This document shows positions 45,193 to 54,858 of a stretch of DNA of 64,000 nucleotides, piece after piece. A program made the translations under genes and the position numbers. The notes below the pieces were generated by a model. That model saw nothing but the letters and a program-made list of their open reading frames with translations. It searched no databases and was not told the DNA's origin. The stretch comes from Arcanobacterium phocisimile (lineage in GTDB: Bacteria; Actinomycetota; Actinomycetes; Actinomycetales; Actinomycetaceae), in the NCBI RefSeq assembly GCF_016904675.1, contig NZ_CP070228.1:186001-250000 (forward strand). The letters run 5' to 3'. Within the stretch, counting starts at the first letter, position 1. Each line of letters opens with the position of its first letter.

Positions 45193-46848
45193 ATGGAGGC
45201 CCTCATTGTTGACGAACTAACGAAGATTCTTCCTACGCAACGCCCGCGCCCGGCTGAACTTTCGCGGACTCGGTTCAGCAATGAACCTTTCCAGTTTCAG
45301 ATTGCCTGGCATGAACCGCCCCATGGTATTGACCGAATCGAAACCACGATCACCATTTCCGCTGGTGATTTAGCAACCGTTCGCTGCGAAGAAGCCATGC
45401 TTGTTCCGGTATCTACCCCGTTTTTTATGGGGGACGACGATGGTTATCTCGTCTCTCGCCCAGATCTTATGCCAGATGTTTTGCGTCCAGTGGAGACCAA
45501 AAAGACTAATAGCGCGGACGGCTCCGAATGGAGCTGTTTCGTCCAACAACGTCACCAGGGTTGGAATAGTGTGTGGGTGAGTGTCACTGACCCGGGCACC
45601 CATATCATGGTAAAAGTCGGCGAACTCGTGCTACCAACAATAGAGGTGACAACGATACCGGCCACAGTTCCAGAACCAGATATCGTCAACACCCGCTGGT
45701 TCCATTGCGATTCCTTAGCGCATACGGCTCACGTGCCGGTGTGGAGTGACGAACACTGGCAGGTGATCGAAAACCAGATGATTGCCGCACGGCGGATGCA
45801 TATCAACTGTTTACTCATTCCACTGTGGACCCCGCCGCTCGATACCGCCCCCGGCAAACGCCGGATGTCAACGCAACTCTTAGACATTACCCGTACCGAA
45901 ACTGGAGAGTATGTATTCGATACGGCACAGGCGCTGCGCTGGCTCGGCTTGCTGAAAAAGCACGGGTTTAGCGCTATCGAGATCCCGCATATTTTCACCC
46001 AGTGGGGAGCGAAAGCCTGCGCACAATTCTATATTCGGCAGGGCCAAGAGGTTCAGCCAGCTTTCGGCTGGGACACTCCTGCTACCTCGCCAGAATACCG
46101 CGTATTCCTCGAACAACTTATTCCTTTTGTGCGTAGTTTCTTGAGCGAACATATGGATCCTGACTCGCTCTACTTCCATATTTCAGATGAGCCAGCCGAA
46201 AATAATGTGGACACGTATGTTGCAGCTCGCGCCCAAGTGCTTGACCTGCTCGAGGGTTGCCGTGTCATCGATGCGCTATCTGACGTGGCTTACCAGGAAC
46301 TTGTGGATACTGCCGTTGTTGCCACGGACGCAATCGACAAGTTTCGTGCCGGTGGTATCGAACCAGAATGGGTCTACTACTGCGTATGCCAAGAAACGAA
46401 ACTTGCCAATCAATACATCGCCCAACGCCCGATCCGCCACCGTTATCTCGGCTTCCAGCTCTACAAGTCTGGCGCTCGCGGATTTTTACAGTGGGGATAC
46501 AATTTTTATAACACGCAGCTGTCCACCGGGTATGTCGATCCGTTCTGGGAAAACGACGCCGGTGGCGGATTCATCTCTGGTGACGCGTTCATTGTTTACC
46601 CTGCACCGAACGGTGAAGTTTGGGAAAGCCTGCGGCACCGCATGGTGGGCGCCGGCTTCCAAGATCTAGCCGTCTGCCAATTCGCGGAAACCCTGTTGGG
46701 GCGCGCTGCGGTACTTGACATTATTGATCCGGACCAGACCCTCGATTATGCGAGCGGTTGGGTTTCGGAACAGGAACTGATCCGGCGTCGAGAGCGCCTC
46801 AACTCTGCTATTGACGCCAAGCTACAAGAAAAAGTGAAGGAACTATGA
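45193..46848 (+). CDS. GH123-type (DUF4091) glycoside hydrolase, probable beta-N-acetylgalactosaminidase
   Basis: A protein of about 551 residues with the DUF4091/GH123 catalytic domain. The Asp-Glu pair of GH123 (substrate-assisted catalysis) is seen as FHISDEPAENN near residue 330. Further barrel blocks are INCLLIPLWTPPL, AIEIPHIFTQWGAKA and GFLQWGYNFYNTQ. Characterised GH123 enzymes release beta-GalNAc, including from glycosphingolipid glycans. It has no signal peptide, so it acts in the cytoplasm. ATG 45193 has AGGAGG 6 nt upstream; the frame is open to 45121. It overlaps the GH2 gene (ATGA), so the two are coupled. Confidence 0.8.
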   Translation: MEALIVDELTKILPTQRPRPAELSRTRFSNEPFQFQIAWHEPPHGIDRIETTITISAGDLATVRCEEAMLVPVSTPFFMGDDDGYLVSRPDLMPDVLRPVETKKTNSADGSEWSCFVQQRHQGWNSVWVSVTDPGTHIMVKVGELVLPTIEVTTIPATVPEPDIVNTRWFHCDSLAHTAHVPVWSDEHWQVIENQMIAARRMHINCLLIPLWTPPLDTAPGKRRMSTQLLDITRTETGEYVFDTAQALRWLGLLKKHGFSAIEIPHIFTQWGAKACAQFYIRQGQEVQPAFGWDTPATSPEYRVFLEQLIPFVRSFLSEHMDPDSLYFHISDEPAENNVDTYVAARAQVLDLLEGCRVIDALSDVAYQELVDTAVVATDAIDKFRAGGIEPEWVYYCVCQETKLANQYIAQRPIRHRYLGFQLYKSGARGFLQWGYNFYNTQLSTGYVDPFWENDAGGGFISGDAFIVYPAPNGEVWESLRHRMVGAGFQDLAVCQFAETLLGRAAVLDIIDPDQTLDYASGWVSEQELIRRRERLNSAIDAKLQEKVKEL

Positions 46849-49800
46849 GCACGCCACAACATATCGAAGAAATTTCTGCCTCCACTGGCTTCCTAGTTCC
46901 TCCGCGCACATGGCGTCCGGCCACCGACTATCCGCATCATATCTCGCTCAACGGCGAATGGCGTTTCCGGCTCCACCCCACAGCCCAGCTAGATGATTCC
47001 CTCCCGTGGGAGACCATCACATTACCGTGCCATTGGGTGTTCAGTTCCGAACGCGACGACGCCGGGCGGTTGCTGTGGACACGAGGCAAGCCGATCTACA
47101 CTAACCAAAAGTTCCCGTTTGCACTCAACTCGCCGCACGTGCCGCACGATAATCCCACCGGGGAACATGTGCGAACGTTCAACGTTTCCGCCCAAGCATT
47201 CGCTGACGTGACTGCAGGCGGGCGCGCAATTATTCGGTTCCTTGGTGCTGAGTCTATTGCGCAGGTTCGGGTCAATGATGTTTTGGTTGCTACCTTGCGT
47301 GGGTCCCGGTTGATGCACGAAGTCGATATTTCTTCGGCTATCCGCGAAGGCACAAACACAATTTCAGTGGTTGTGAGTCAGTGGTCGGCGATGAGCTATA
47401 TCGAGGATCAAGACCAGTGGTGGCTGGCCGGCATTTTCCGTGACGTTGATTTTTATGTGGAACGCGCGGGAAGTTTCCGCGATGCCCGCGTTCACGGGGA
47501 CTATGATCCACACACCGGCGTGTGCACGTTGCACATTCGAGTTGAGTCCGACGGCGATACTTACACTTGCCGCATCGGAGACCACGAGCATGTGCTACGA
47601 ACCGGCCGATGGGAGAGCGTTGTCGTCGAATCGACGTTGCCGTGGAGCCCGGATGCGCCACACTTGTATCCGATCACGCTGACCAACTCACTAGATACCC
47701 GGACGATCCGGGTGGGATTCCGCCGGGTTGAGGTGTTCCGTGGAGAACGGCCACGCATCCTGCTCAACGGAAAGAAGCTGGAATTGCGTGGCGTCAATCG
47801 CCACGAAACGCATCCGGACAAGGGCCGTGCTTTCGATCCAGACCAGCTCCGCCGGGATCTAACTATGATGAAACGGCACAATATCAACGCGATCCGGACC
47901 GCCCATTATCCTCACGATCCACGTTTTTACGATCTGGCAGATGAATTTGGTTTCTGGGTTGTGTGCGAAGTTGATTTGGAAACTCATGGATTTGTGTTTG
48001 CTGACTGGGCTGGTAACCCGTCTGATTCTCCGCAGTGGCGAGGCGTTTATGAGGATCGTGCCTTGCGGACGGTTTCGCGCGATTACAACCATCCGTCGAT
48101 TATTTTCTGGTCGCTCGGGAATGAGTCGGGGTATGGGGAGAATATGGCTCGGTCGGCGGCCCTGATTCGCCGAGAGGACCCGTCGCGTCCGATCCACTAT
48201 GAAGGCGATTACGACGGCCGAATCACCGATATTCATTCCCGAATGTATTTGCCGATCGAACAGATTCACGCCATGTGTTCTCCTGGTGGTGACGTACCGA
48301 TTTCCGATGTGGCAGTGTGGGGTCATGTGCATCAGTTCCCGCTGATTAACTGCGAATATGCTCATGCGATGGGAAACGGCCCGGGTGCGTTGATTGACTA
48401 TGACGAGTGTATTGAGCGCTACGAGCAGTATCATGGCGGTTTCGTCTGGGAGTGGCGCGACCACGGCTTGCGTACCTGGGATAACGGCCAGGAATACTTC
48501 GGGTACGGTGGTGATTTTGGGGAGCGAACCCACGATTCGAATTTCGTGATGGACGGGTTAGTTCGGTCCGACGGCGTTCCCTCACCGGCGCTTGCGGAGC
48601 TCAAGGCCGTGTACGTTCCGGTTAAGTTGGTTGCTCGGGCAGAAGCAGGCCGGCTGATTGTTGATATTCGTAATCGATACCATGCGCAACGCTCAAATAT
48701 TCTTACGACTCGCGTTTATGTGGGCGAGACGTGTTTAGGCGTACTAGGGCACGATGTTGCGCCGGGTGAACATGAAACGCTCGTGTGGGAGCATGACGCT
48801 ATTTCGCCAGAAGCCGTGATTGATCTGGTCTCGTGTCGCAATGAGATTCCAGTCCCTGGCAACTCGTGGGAAGAAGAAGGCTGGGAGGTGAGCCGTACCC
48901 AGATTCGTCCGCAGGTCCAACCGTTGCGGTATCCGGTTGGGGGCATGATTGACCCCGCAACAGAACCGCTCGTGGAGCTCGACGGCGATCGGCTGATTCG
49001 TGTTCTTGAGCTTCCGGTTGCTGATATTCGGCCGTCGTTATGGCGGGCGCCAACGGATAACGATGAATCGCGTGGGTTTGGGTCATTTAGTTTGGCAAGC
49101 CCAGGGAAGACGTTTGGTGCCGGCTTGGAAGGTGCGTCGTCGTCGGCGGATTTGTGGCGTGCGGCAGGACTGGATAAGATGGCATGTCACGAATGGCATA
49201 CTGAGCTTTCGGGTGATGAGTGCAGTGGACGATACGCGCGTGAAGAAGTCTGGGCGAGTGATCAGTCCCAAGCCAGGGTGAACGTCACCTGGCGCTGGGA
49301 ATGGGGCGTTGTCGACGGCGAACCAGTCGTCCGGTTGTCCGCGGACGTGTTGCCGTCAGCTAGCTGGCGGGGCTCGTGGCCACGGACCGGAATTCATGTT
49401 GCTATCCCGCGGCCAGAACATGTCTCATGGTACGGATATGGACCTGGTGAAGCATATTCGGATTCTCGCCAAGCAGTGACACTGGGGCGCTTTGCTGCTG
49501 AACCGCAAGACCTAGAATTTGAGTACTCGGTTCCGCAAGAAAATGGCACCCGAATTGGTATGCGTGAGTTGGTTTTGAGATATGGCTCGTACGGGGTCAG
49601 CCTGCATGCGCATCCGCATATCAGTTTGCCGGAGTATTCCGATTACTATCCGTCATTTAGTCTGCATGAGCAGGACGAGTTCGCACTTACGGCCGCGCGC
49701 CACCCGTACGAGCTGGAAGCAAACGATGGATTCTGGCATCTATATCTTGATGGTGGCCAGCATGGTTTAGGCTCGCGGACATGCGGTCCAGATGTCTACC

Positions 49801-49865
49801 CGCAACACGCATGGACACCACGGGCGGTGAGTATCTCGTTAGATATAAAACGACATACTCGATGA
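46845..49865 (+). CDS. Beta-galactosidase, GH2 LacZ type
   Basis: A 1006-residue five-domain LacZ-type enzyme. The sugar-binding domain starts ISLNGEWRFRLHP. The acid/base Glu lies in SLGNESGYGEN near residue 424, and the nucleophile Glu in NCEYAHAMGNG near 502. The C-terminal small-chain domain has WYGYGPGEAYSDSRQA. It has no signal peptide and is therefore cytoplasmic. It removes terminal beta-galactose from imported oligosaccharides; within this locus the likely substrates are lacto-, ganglio- or globo-type glycans. Four-base overlap with the GH123 gene. Confidence 0.93.
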   Translation: MSTPQHIEEISASTGFLVPPRTWRPATDYPHHISLNGEWRFRLHPTAQLDDSLPWETITLPCHWVFSSERDDAGRLLWTRGKPIYTNQKFPFALNSPHVPHDNPTGEHVRTFNVSAQAFADVTAGGRAIIRFLGAESIAQVRVNDVLVATLRGSRLMHEVDISSAIREGTNTISVVVSQWSAMSYIEDQDQWWLAGIFRDVDFYVERAGSFRDARVHGDYDPHTGVCTLHIRVESDGDTYTCRIGDHEHVLRTGRWESVVVESTLPWSPDAPHLYPITLTNSLDTRTIRVGFRRVEVFRGERPRILLNGKKLELRGVNRHETHPDKGRAFDPDQLRRDLTMMKRHNINAIRTAHYPHDPRFYDLADEFGFWVVCEVDLETHGFVFADWAGNPSDSPQWRGVYEDRALRTVSRDYNHPSIIFWSLGNESGYGENMARSAALIRREDPSRPIHYEGDYDGRITDIHSRMYLPIEQIHAMCSPGGDVPISDVAVWGHVHQFPLINCEYAHAMGNGPGALIDYDECIERYEQYHGGFVWEWRDHGLRTWDNGQEYFGYGGDFGERTHDSNFVMDGLVRSDGVPSPALAELKAVYVPVKLVARAEAGRLIVDIRNRYHAQRSNILTTRVYVGETCLGVLGHDVAPGEHETLVWEHDAISPEAVIDLVSCRNEIPVPGNSWEEEGWEVSRTQIRPQVQPLRYPVGGMIDPATEPLVELDGDRLIRVLELPVADIRPSLWRAPTDNDESRGFGSFSLASPGKTFGAGLEGASSSADLWRAAGLDKMACHEWHTELSGDECSGRYAREEVWASDQSQARVNVTWRWEWGVVDGEPVVRLSADVLPSASWRGSWPRTGIHVAIPRPEHVSWYGYGPGEAYSDSRQAVTLGRFAAEPQDLEFEYSVPQENGTRIGMRELVLRYGSYGVSLHAHPHISLPEYSDYYPSFSLHEQDEFALTAARHPYELEANDGFWHLYLDGGQHGLGSRTCGPDVYPQHAWTPRAVSISLDIKRHTR

Positions 49866-49922
49866 TTTCTCATCTCACACATTCTAAGCAACGGTGCTTA
49901 GAAAAGAGGGAAGGAGTAGAGA

Positions 49923-51410
49923 ATGAGACTGAAGTGGAGAAAACCTGCAGCGTTAGTGATTGGATTCGCTATGGGAGCATCGTTGCTGCCAGAAGCTGCA
50001 TATGCGAATGAGGAAGATGGGCTATCGACGGGCGAACAAGCTAAGTCGATAGTAGAAACATTTGGTAAGGGAGGTGATGGTGGATCATATTTGACAACGT
50101 CTGATGGTCGGCAAGTGATTCTTCGTGGACTTAATACGCATGGTTCGACGAAAGTAGCAAAAGACTGTATGCCGGAATACTACGAAACTGATATTGCTCG
50201 AGAACGCAGCGAACTCAGTAGTAACGCGGTAAGACTATTGATGCAGTGGAGATGTGTAGAGCCTGAACCAGGCGTGTACGATGATACCTATCTTGATCGA
50301 GTAGAGAACCTAGTCAACACCTATAACTCTCATGGCATGACTGTTTTGTTAGACATGCATCAAGACCTTTATGGGCCGGGTGTAGCTGATATTCCTGGTG
50401 TTGGAAATGGAGCTCCAGCCTGGGCAACTTATACTGACGGGCTACCAGTAAATAAACATGATAACTGGGCTATGTATTATCTTGAAAAAGGTGTTATTCG
50501 AGCTTTCGATAATTTCTGGAACCACACGGGCAAGCATCCGGAATTAATGGATCATTATGCCAAAATGTGGGCTCATGTTGCTCACCGGTTTGCGCATCAT
50601 CCTGGAGTTTTTGGCTACGATCTGATGAATGAACCATTCGCAGGTAAATCCTTTCCAGCAACGTTGGAACAAGGGCCGCTAGCTGATCTTTACAGGCGGG
50701 TTATCAATGCAATTCGCGAAACGGATAACGATACTTGGATTTTCCTAGAACCAGTTGCCTTAGGTGCAAATCAGGGACTGGGAACAAACCTGCCTTACAT
50801 TCCAGACCCACGCCGAGGGCGACCAAAGATTGGTTATGCTCCGCACATGTACATGCTTGGTACTGAAGAGGGCGGGATGCCTCAATGGTCAGCACTTGCA
50901 ATTAAAGGGGCAATGCGATTGTGGCAAGCCAACGTTCGTCAACAAGCCAAAGATCTCTCGCCAGACGGGACGACTGTGCCCATCGTCGTCGGCGAATATG
51001 GACTTAACACTGACAAACCGGGTGGGCTGGAATATGTCAAGTATGCCCAATGGCGTTTAGGAATGATGGGAGCCTCTACTTTTTATTACTCCTCTGATCG
51101 CGGACAATGGGGGCCCTGGGATGAAAACGGCCAGAATCGCAACACGCACGACTTATTGGCAACATGTTATGCCACAGTCGTAGGCGGCTTCTTGGATTCG
51201 CAAGAACCATTAGCTGATGGGTGTGGGATCTATTTTGAACGCGGTGATGGGCGCAATACCGAAATCCAGGTTCCATGGGCATCGAAGATTGACGATATCC
51301 GTGTTGAGGGGGCAACAATCGTTGGATTTAGTCCTGAAGAAAAAATACTGACAATTAACACTGGAACTTTTGCGCAGTACAAGGAAGTCTGGGTGAAACG
51401 GGCTAAATAA
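49923..51410 (+). CDS. Secreted endoglycoceramidase (GH5)
   Basis: A 495-residue glycosidase closely resembling Rhodococcus endoglycoceramidase II, which cuts the bond between the whole glycan and ceramide in glycosphingolipids. A signal peptide (residues 1-28, ending AYA) leads out of the cell, and no anchor is seen. Family blocks include LRGLNTHGSTK, DMHQDLYGPG, NGAPAWATYTDGLP, FDNFWNHTGKHPEL, the acid/base Glu in YDLMNEPFAG (near 236) and the nucleophile Glu in VVGEYGLN (near 356). These positions nearly match those of the Rhodococcus enzyme. The start follows GGGAAGGAG. It lies between the cytoplasmic glycosidases and the ABC importer. Confidence 0.92.
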   Translation: MRLKWRKPAALVIGFAMGASLLPEAAYANEEDGLSTGEQAKSIVETFGKGGDGGSYLTTSDGRQVILRGLNTHGSTKVAKDCMPEYYETDIARERSELSSNAVRLLMQWRCVEPEPGVYDDTYLDRVENLVNTYNSHGMTVLLDMHQDLYGPGVADIPGVGNGAPAWATYTDGLPVNKHDNWAMYYLEKGVIRAFDNFWNHTGKHPELMDHYAKMWAHVAHRFAHHPGVFGYDLMNEPFAGKSFPATLEQGPLADLYRRVINAIRETDNDTWIFLEPVALGANQGLGTNLPYIPDPRRGRPKIGYAPHMYMLGTEEGGMPQWSALAIKGAMRLWQANVRQQAKDLSPDGTTVPIVVGEYGLNTDKPGGLEYVKYAQWRLGMMGASTFYYSSDRGQWGPWDENGQNRNTHDLLATCYATVVGGFLDSQEPLADGCGIYFERGDGRNTEIQVPWASKIDDIRVEGATIVGFSPEEKILTINTGTFAQYKEVWVKRAK

Positions 51411-51462
51411 GTAGCTTCCGGACTACCAATATCTGTTGACAAGAAAAGTGTTATGTTACCGG

Positions 51463-51480
51463 ATTCACTTTTTGGTGAAT
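51463..51480. promoter_or_regulatory. Dyad in the promoter region of the ABC transporter genes
   Basis: ATTCAC-TTTTTG-GTGAAT is a perfect 6-bp inverted repeat. It lies just before TATAGT (51486-51491), a likely -10 box, and 60 bp before the binding-protein start. It may be the operator of a sugar-responsive repressor, or a weak terminator of the GH5 gene. Confidence 0.45.
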
Positions 51481-51539
51481 AGCGGTATAGTGTAATGGCA
51501 AGCAGAACAGTCATTCTGAACTCAAAGGGGAGAAAAATT

Positions 51540-52862
51540 ATGACAACACTGTCGCATCGCAGCAAAGTTGCTGCCGTTTTGGCAACTGTTTCACTCGCAG
51601 CAGCCGGTCTTGCTGGTTGCTCATCGGACTCGGCTGGAAAAGCATCGTCCGGCGAAGACGGAAAAACAGAAGCCGCACTTGAATACGTCCATCGTTTGCC
51701 AGATGGTGAAGGCATGGTCAAAGTTCAAGAAATCGTAGATCGATGGAACAAAGATCACCCGGATATGACAGTCAAGGCAACCAAATTCGATGGTAAAGCT
51801 GCAGATCTATTCCAGAAGCTCGAAAAGGATGTGGCAACCGATACCGCCCCATGTTTAGCACAGCTCGGATACTCTGAGGTCCCAGAAGCATTCGTGAAGG
51901 GCATGGTTGAAGACGTCACCAAGCAGGCAGAAAAGTACAAGGACAACTTCTCCGGTGCGTACGGCCAGATGGCAGCCGGTGGAAAGCTTGTAGGTTTACC
52001 GCAAGATACTGGCCCGCTCGTCTACTTCTATGACAAGGCAGAATTCGATGCTCTCGGGTTGTCCGTGCCAACTACGCTCGATGAGCTGAAAGAAACTGCT
52101 AAGAAGGCAGCGGAACAAGGCAAGTACATTTTGAATTTCGAACCTGATGAAGCCGCTCACTGGCTTTCAGCACAGGCTGCTGCTGTCGGCGATCCGTGGT
52201 TCACTACCGAAAACGATAAGTGGAAGATCAATACCCAAAACAAGGGATCTGAGGTAGTAGCTAACTTCTGGCAAGAACTCATCGATGCCAAGGCAGTCAC
52301 CACGATTAACCGCTGGGATGATGCATACACTAAGGCATTGACCGATAAGAAGGTTATTGGAAACATCGGTGCAGCTTGGGAAGCTGGTTTTATGCTTGAC
52401 CCAGTTGTTCCCGAAGATGCTGAAGGTACTTGGCGAGTAGCTCTACTACCAGATTTCGGTGAAGGCGTGAAGACCGGCCCTGACGGTGGATCTGGTGTTG
52501 CCGTGATGAAGGGCTGCAAGCACATCGACGAGGCAATGGAGTTCAACAACTGGTTCAATACCCAGACGGCAGAGCTTGCAACACAAGGCCTTGTTGTTGC
52601 AGCTAAGGGAGAGGTGACTACTCCAGAAAAGATTAAGCGTCAGTTTGGTGGACAAGACGTTTTCACCGAGCTTGCCAAGGCAAACCAGGGCTTGAACCCT
52701 GACTTCCAGTACATCCCAGGATTCTCTGCGGTAGGCCAAAAGATGGTTGATACGGCAGCGAACGTTATTGATTCCAAGGGCAAGATTGCCGATATTTTTG
52801 CGGCAGCTCAAGAAGAATCGATGAAGACGCTTAAGAATCTCAAACTACCAGTAGTCGAATAG
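51540..52862 (+). CDS. Sugar ABC transporter substrate-binding lipoprotein
   Basis: A lipoprotein of about 440 residues in the family-1 (MalE-like) solute-binding group. The lipobox LAGC follows a short signal peptide (AVLATVSLAAAG). The mature part has EGMVKVQEIVDRWNKDHPD and the central GLPQDTGPLVYFYDKAEFDALG typical of oligosaccharide binders. ATG 51540 is preceded by AAAGGGGAG; the upstream in-frame start at 51495 is not needed. It should capture the oligosaccharide released by the neighbouring endoglycoceramidase (inference from context). Confidence 0.92.
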   Translation: MTTLSHRSKVAAVLATVSLAAAGLAGCSSDSAGKASSGEDGKTEAALEYVHRLPDGEGMVKVQEIVDRWNKDHPDMTVKATKFDGKAADLFQKLEKDVATDTAPCLAQLGYSEVPEAFVKGMVEDVTKQAEKYKDNFSGAYGQMAAGGKLVGLPQDTGPLVYFYDKAEFDALGLSVPTTLDELKETAKKAAEQGKYILNFEPDEAAHWLSAQAAAVGDPWFTTENDKWKINTQNKGSEVVANFWQELIDAKAVTTINRWDDAYTKALTDKKVIGNIGAAWEAGFMLDPVVPEDAEGTWRVALLPDFGEGVKTGPDGGSGVAVMKGCKHIDEAMEFNNWFNTQTAELATQGLVVAAKGEVTTPEKIKRQFGGQDVFTELAKANQGLNPDFQYIPGFSAVGQKMVDTAANVIDSKGKIADIFAAAQEESMKTLKNLKLPVVE

Positions 52863-52930
52863 TAGGTGGTCCGCCGCCGAAAGAGACGTGATTGGTTGAG
52901 AACTACAAGGAATTTATATTGAGGCACACT

Positions 52931-53881
52931 ATGACAAACACGGTAGAAATCGATAGCTCAAGAAAAAGAGGTAGACGCAGGCGAGAGCGCCATGAAGCCC
53001 TAACTGGTTGGATCTTCATGCTCCCGTTCGTCATTGGCTTCACATTAGTTTTTCTGCTACCGATTGGAGCATCAATATATTCGTCGTTCTTCCAAGAAGT
53101 CTCTGACGGTGGCGGACTCTACGGCGGAAGCGAACTCGTCAAGGAATTCGTTGGTTTAGATAACTACTACAGAACCGTGGCCAATGAGAGATTCTGGATG
53201 GGAATTATGCGAGTGATTCTCTATACACTCATCCAGGTCCCCGTCATGATTTTTGTGGGCTTGGCGTTGGCACTTGTTCTCGACTCGCTGCTAGTTCGCC
53301 ACGTTGCGGTATATCGGCTCGGCTACTTTCTACCGTTTGCCATCCCAGGCATCGTAGCGGCAATCATCTGGCTCTACATCTACACTCCAGAAATCTCACC
53401 ACTTATTTCGCTGTTGAACTGGTTGGGACTAGACGTTAATTTGATGAGCAAGAATCTCATTTTCTTCTCGATGGCAAATATGACTACTTGGACCTATACC
53501 GGCTATAACATGCTGATCTTCCTTGCAGCGCTACAGGCGATTCCAACTGAGCTTGAGGAAGCAGCCCGGCTTGATGGAGCTACTGGGTTCCAAGTAGTCA
53601 CAAAGGTGAAGGTTCCAATGGTTCGAGGGGCAGTGCTGCTGTCCGTCCTTCTCTCAATTGTGGGGACGATCCAACTGTTTAACGAACCAGCTGTTTTGTC
53701 CACTGTGAACCGGTGGATGGGTGCTGACTACACTCCAATGATGATGGCTTACAACACTATGGTTGGGCAGATTACCCCATCTGGTGATGGTCCGGCAGCC
53801 GCGACTTCTATTGTGATGGCAGTGATTGCGGGTAGCTTAGCTGTGGCCTATGCGTTGATCGAGCGGAAGGTGAATGACTAA
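52931..53881 (+). CDS. Sugar ABC transporter permease (MalF type)
   Basis: A permease of about 316 residues with six membrane helices. The EAA loop that contacts the ATPase is EEAARLDGATGFQVVTKVKVP near residues 211-231. A basic N terminus (RKRGRRRRERHE) precedes helix 1. ATG 52931 is preferred over 52892 because GAGG lies 7 bases before it. One-base overlap with the next permease (TAATG). No ATPase gene is in the locus, so a shared MsiK-like ATPase is presumably used, as in many actinobacteria. Confidence 0.93.
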   Translation: MTNTVEIDSSRKRGRRRRERHEALTGWIFMLPFVIGFTLVFLLPIGASIYSSFFQEVSDGGGLYGGSELVKEFVGLDNYYRTVANERFWMGIMRVILYTLIQVPVMIFVGLALALVLDSLLVRHVAVYRLGYFLPFAIPGIVAAIIWLYIYTPEISPLISLLNWLGLDVNLMSKNLIFFSMANMTTWTYTGYNMLIFLAALQAIPTELEEAARLDGATGFQVVTKVKVPMVRGAVLLSVLLSIVGTIQLFNEPAVLSTVNRWMGADYTPMMMAYNTMVGQITPSGDGPAAATSIVMAVIAGSLAVAYALIERKVND

Positions 53882-54792
53882 TGTCAAAAGTAGCAAAATG
53901 TATGCTCAGTGACGGAACCGAGTATGTCCCTTCGCGAGAAGGGATCCCAGCTCGTTCTATCGCACCGTCTGCTGTGGCTCGCTGGCTTACTAGAGCAATC
54001 CTGTTTCTTGCGCTCGTGTACTTCCTGTTCCCGGTCTATTGGGTGATCGTGGCATCCACGAAGACGAATTCTCAACTCGTGTCCACAAACGGATTATGGT
54101 TCGACGATTTTAATCTGCTGAAGAATCACGAGACGCTGATGGTGTGGACGCGCGGAATGTTTTGGCGGTGGGTATTGAATTCGTTACTCTACTCCACGGT
54201 TGCTGGGGTAGTTGGCACACTCATTTCTGTGATGGCAGGATACGCAACTGCTAAGTTTAACTTTCCTGGCAAAGGAATTACGATGGGCGTGATCATGTCT
54301 GGCCTGCTCATGCCAGCGGCCCTCCTCACTATCCCGCTCTATATTATTTTCCACCACATCGGAATCACCAATACAATGTGGGCGATTATCATTCCAGCTT
54401 GTGTGAGCCCATTTGGCGTGTTCTTGGGCCGCGTCTATGCTCAGACATCTGTGCCAACGGAGCTCATCGAAGCTGCGCGAATCGACGGCGCTAGCGAAGC
54501 TCGCATTTTCTTTACGATGGTGTTGCGGCTTTTAGCACCGGCGATGGTGACGATTTTCCTCTTTATTTTTGTAGGAACGTGGAACAACTTCCTGTTGCCG
54601 TTGATGATGGTGACGGCTGATGAAATTAAGCCGGTAACTCTTGGCTTGTACGGCATGATGAGCTACTTTGCCCCAGAAAAGGGAGCTGTGATGTTAGGTG
54701 CGCTGTTGGGAGTTCTCCCACTGATTGTTCTCTTCCTTGCGTTGCAGAAGTACTGGCAGTCTGGCCTCGCTGCCGGTTCGGTTAAAGGCTGA
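53881..54792 (+). CDS. Sugar ABC transporter permease (MalG type)
   Basis: A 303-residue partner permease. The EAA loop is IEAARIDGASEARIFFTMVLR, near residues 197-217, and six helices are evident. The start overlaps the MalF-type stop by one base. It is the last gene of the transport operon and is closed by a strong terminator. With the binding protein and the MalF-type subunit it forms the import channel for an oligosaccharide. Confidence 0.93.
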   Translation: MSKVAKCMLSDGTEYVPSREGIPARSIAPSAVARWLTRAILFLALVYFLFPVYWVIVASTKTNSQLVSTNGLWFDDFNLLKNHETLMVWTRGMFWRWVLNSLLYSTVAGVVGTLISVMAGYATAKFNFPGKGITMGVIMSGLLMPAALLTIPLYIIFHHIGITNTMWAIIIPACVSPFGVFLGRVYAQTSVPTELIEAARIDGASEARIFFTMVLRLLAPAMVTIFLFIFVGTWNNFLLPLMMVTADEIKPVTLGLYGMMSYFAPEKGAVMLGALLGVLPLIVLFLALQKYWQSGLAAGSVKG

Positions 54793-54809
54793 TTGTTCCG
54801 AGACATTTG

Positions 54810-54846
54810 GTGGTGGCCACGAACATGAGTTCGTGGCCACCACTTT
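54810..54846. terminator. Intrinsic terminator after the ABC permease genes
   Basis: A perfect 15-bp stem (GTGGTGGCCACGAAC at 54810-54824 with its complement at 54829-54843), loop ATGA, then TTTG. It ends the + strand glycolipid locus at the junction with the minus-strand LppM group. Confidence 0.88.
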
Positions 54847-54858
54847 GCTATTTAGCTG

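Noticed and set aside
47859-48533. Minus-strand open frame (224 codons) opposite the GH2 gene
   Set aside because: Antisense shadow of a clear LacZ-type gene, with no ribosome binding site or family features.
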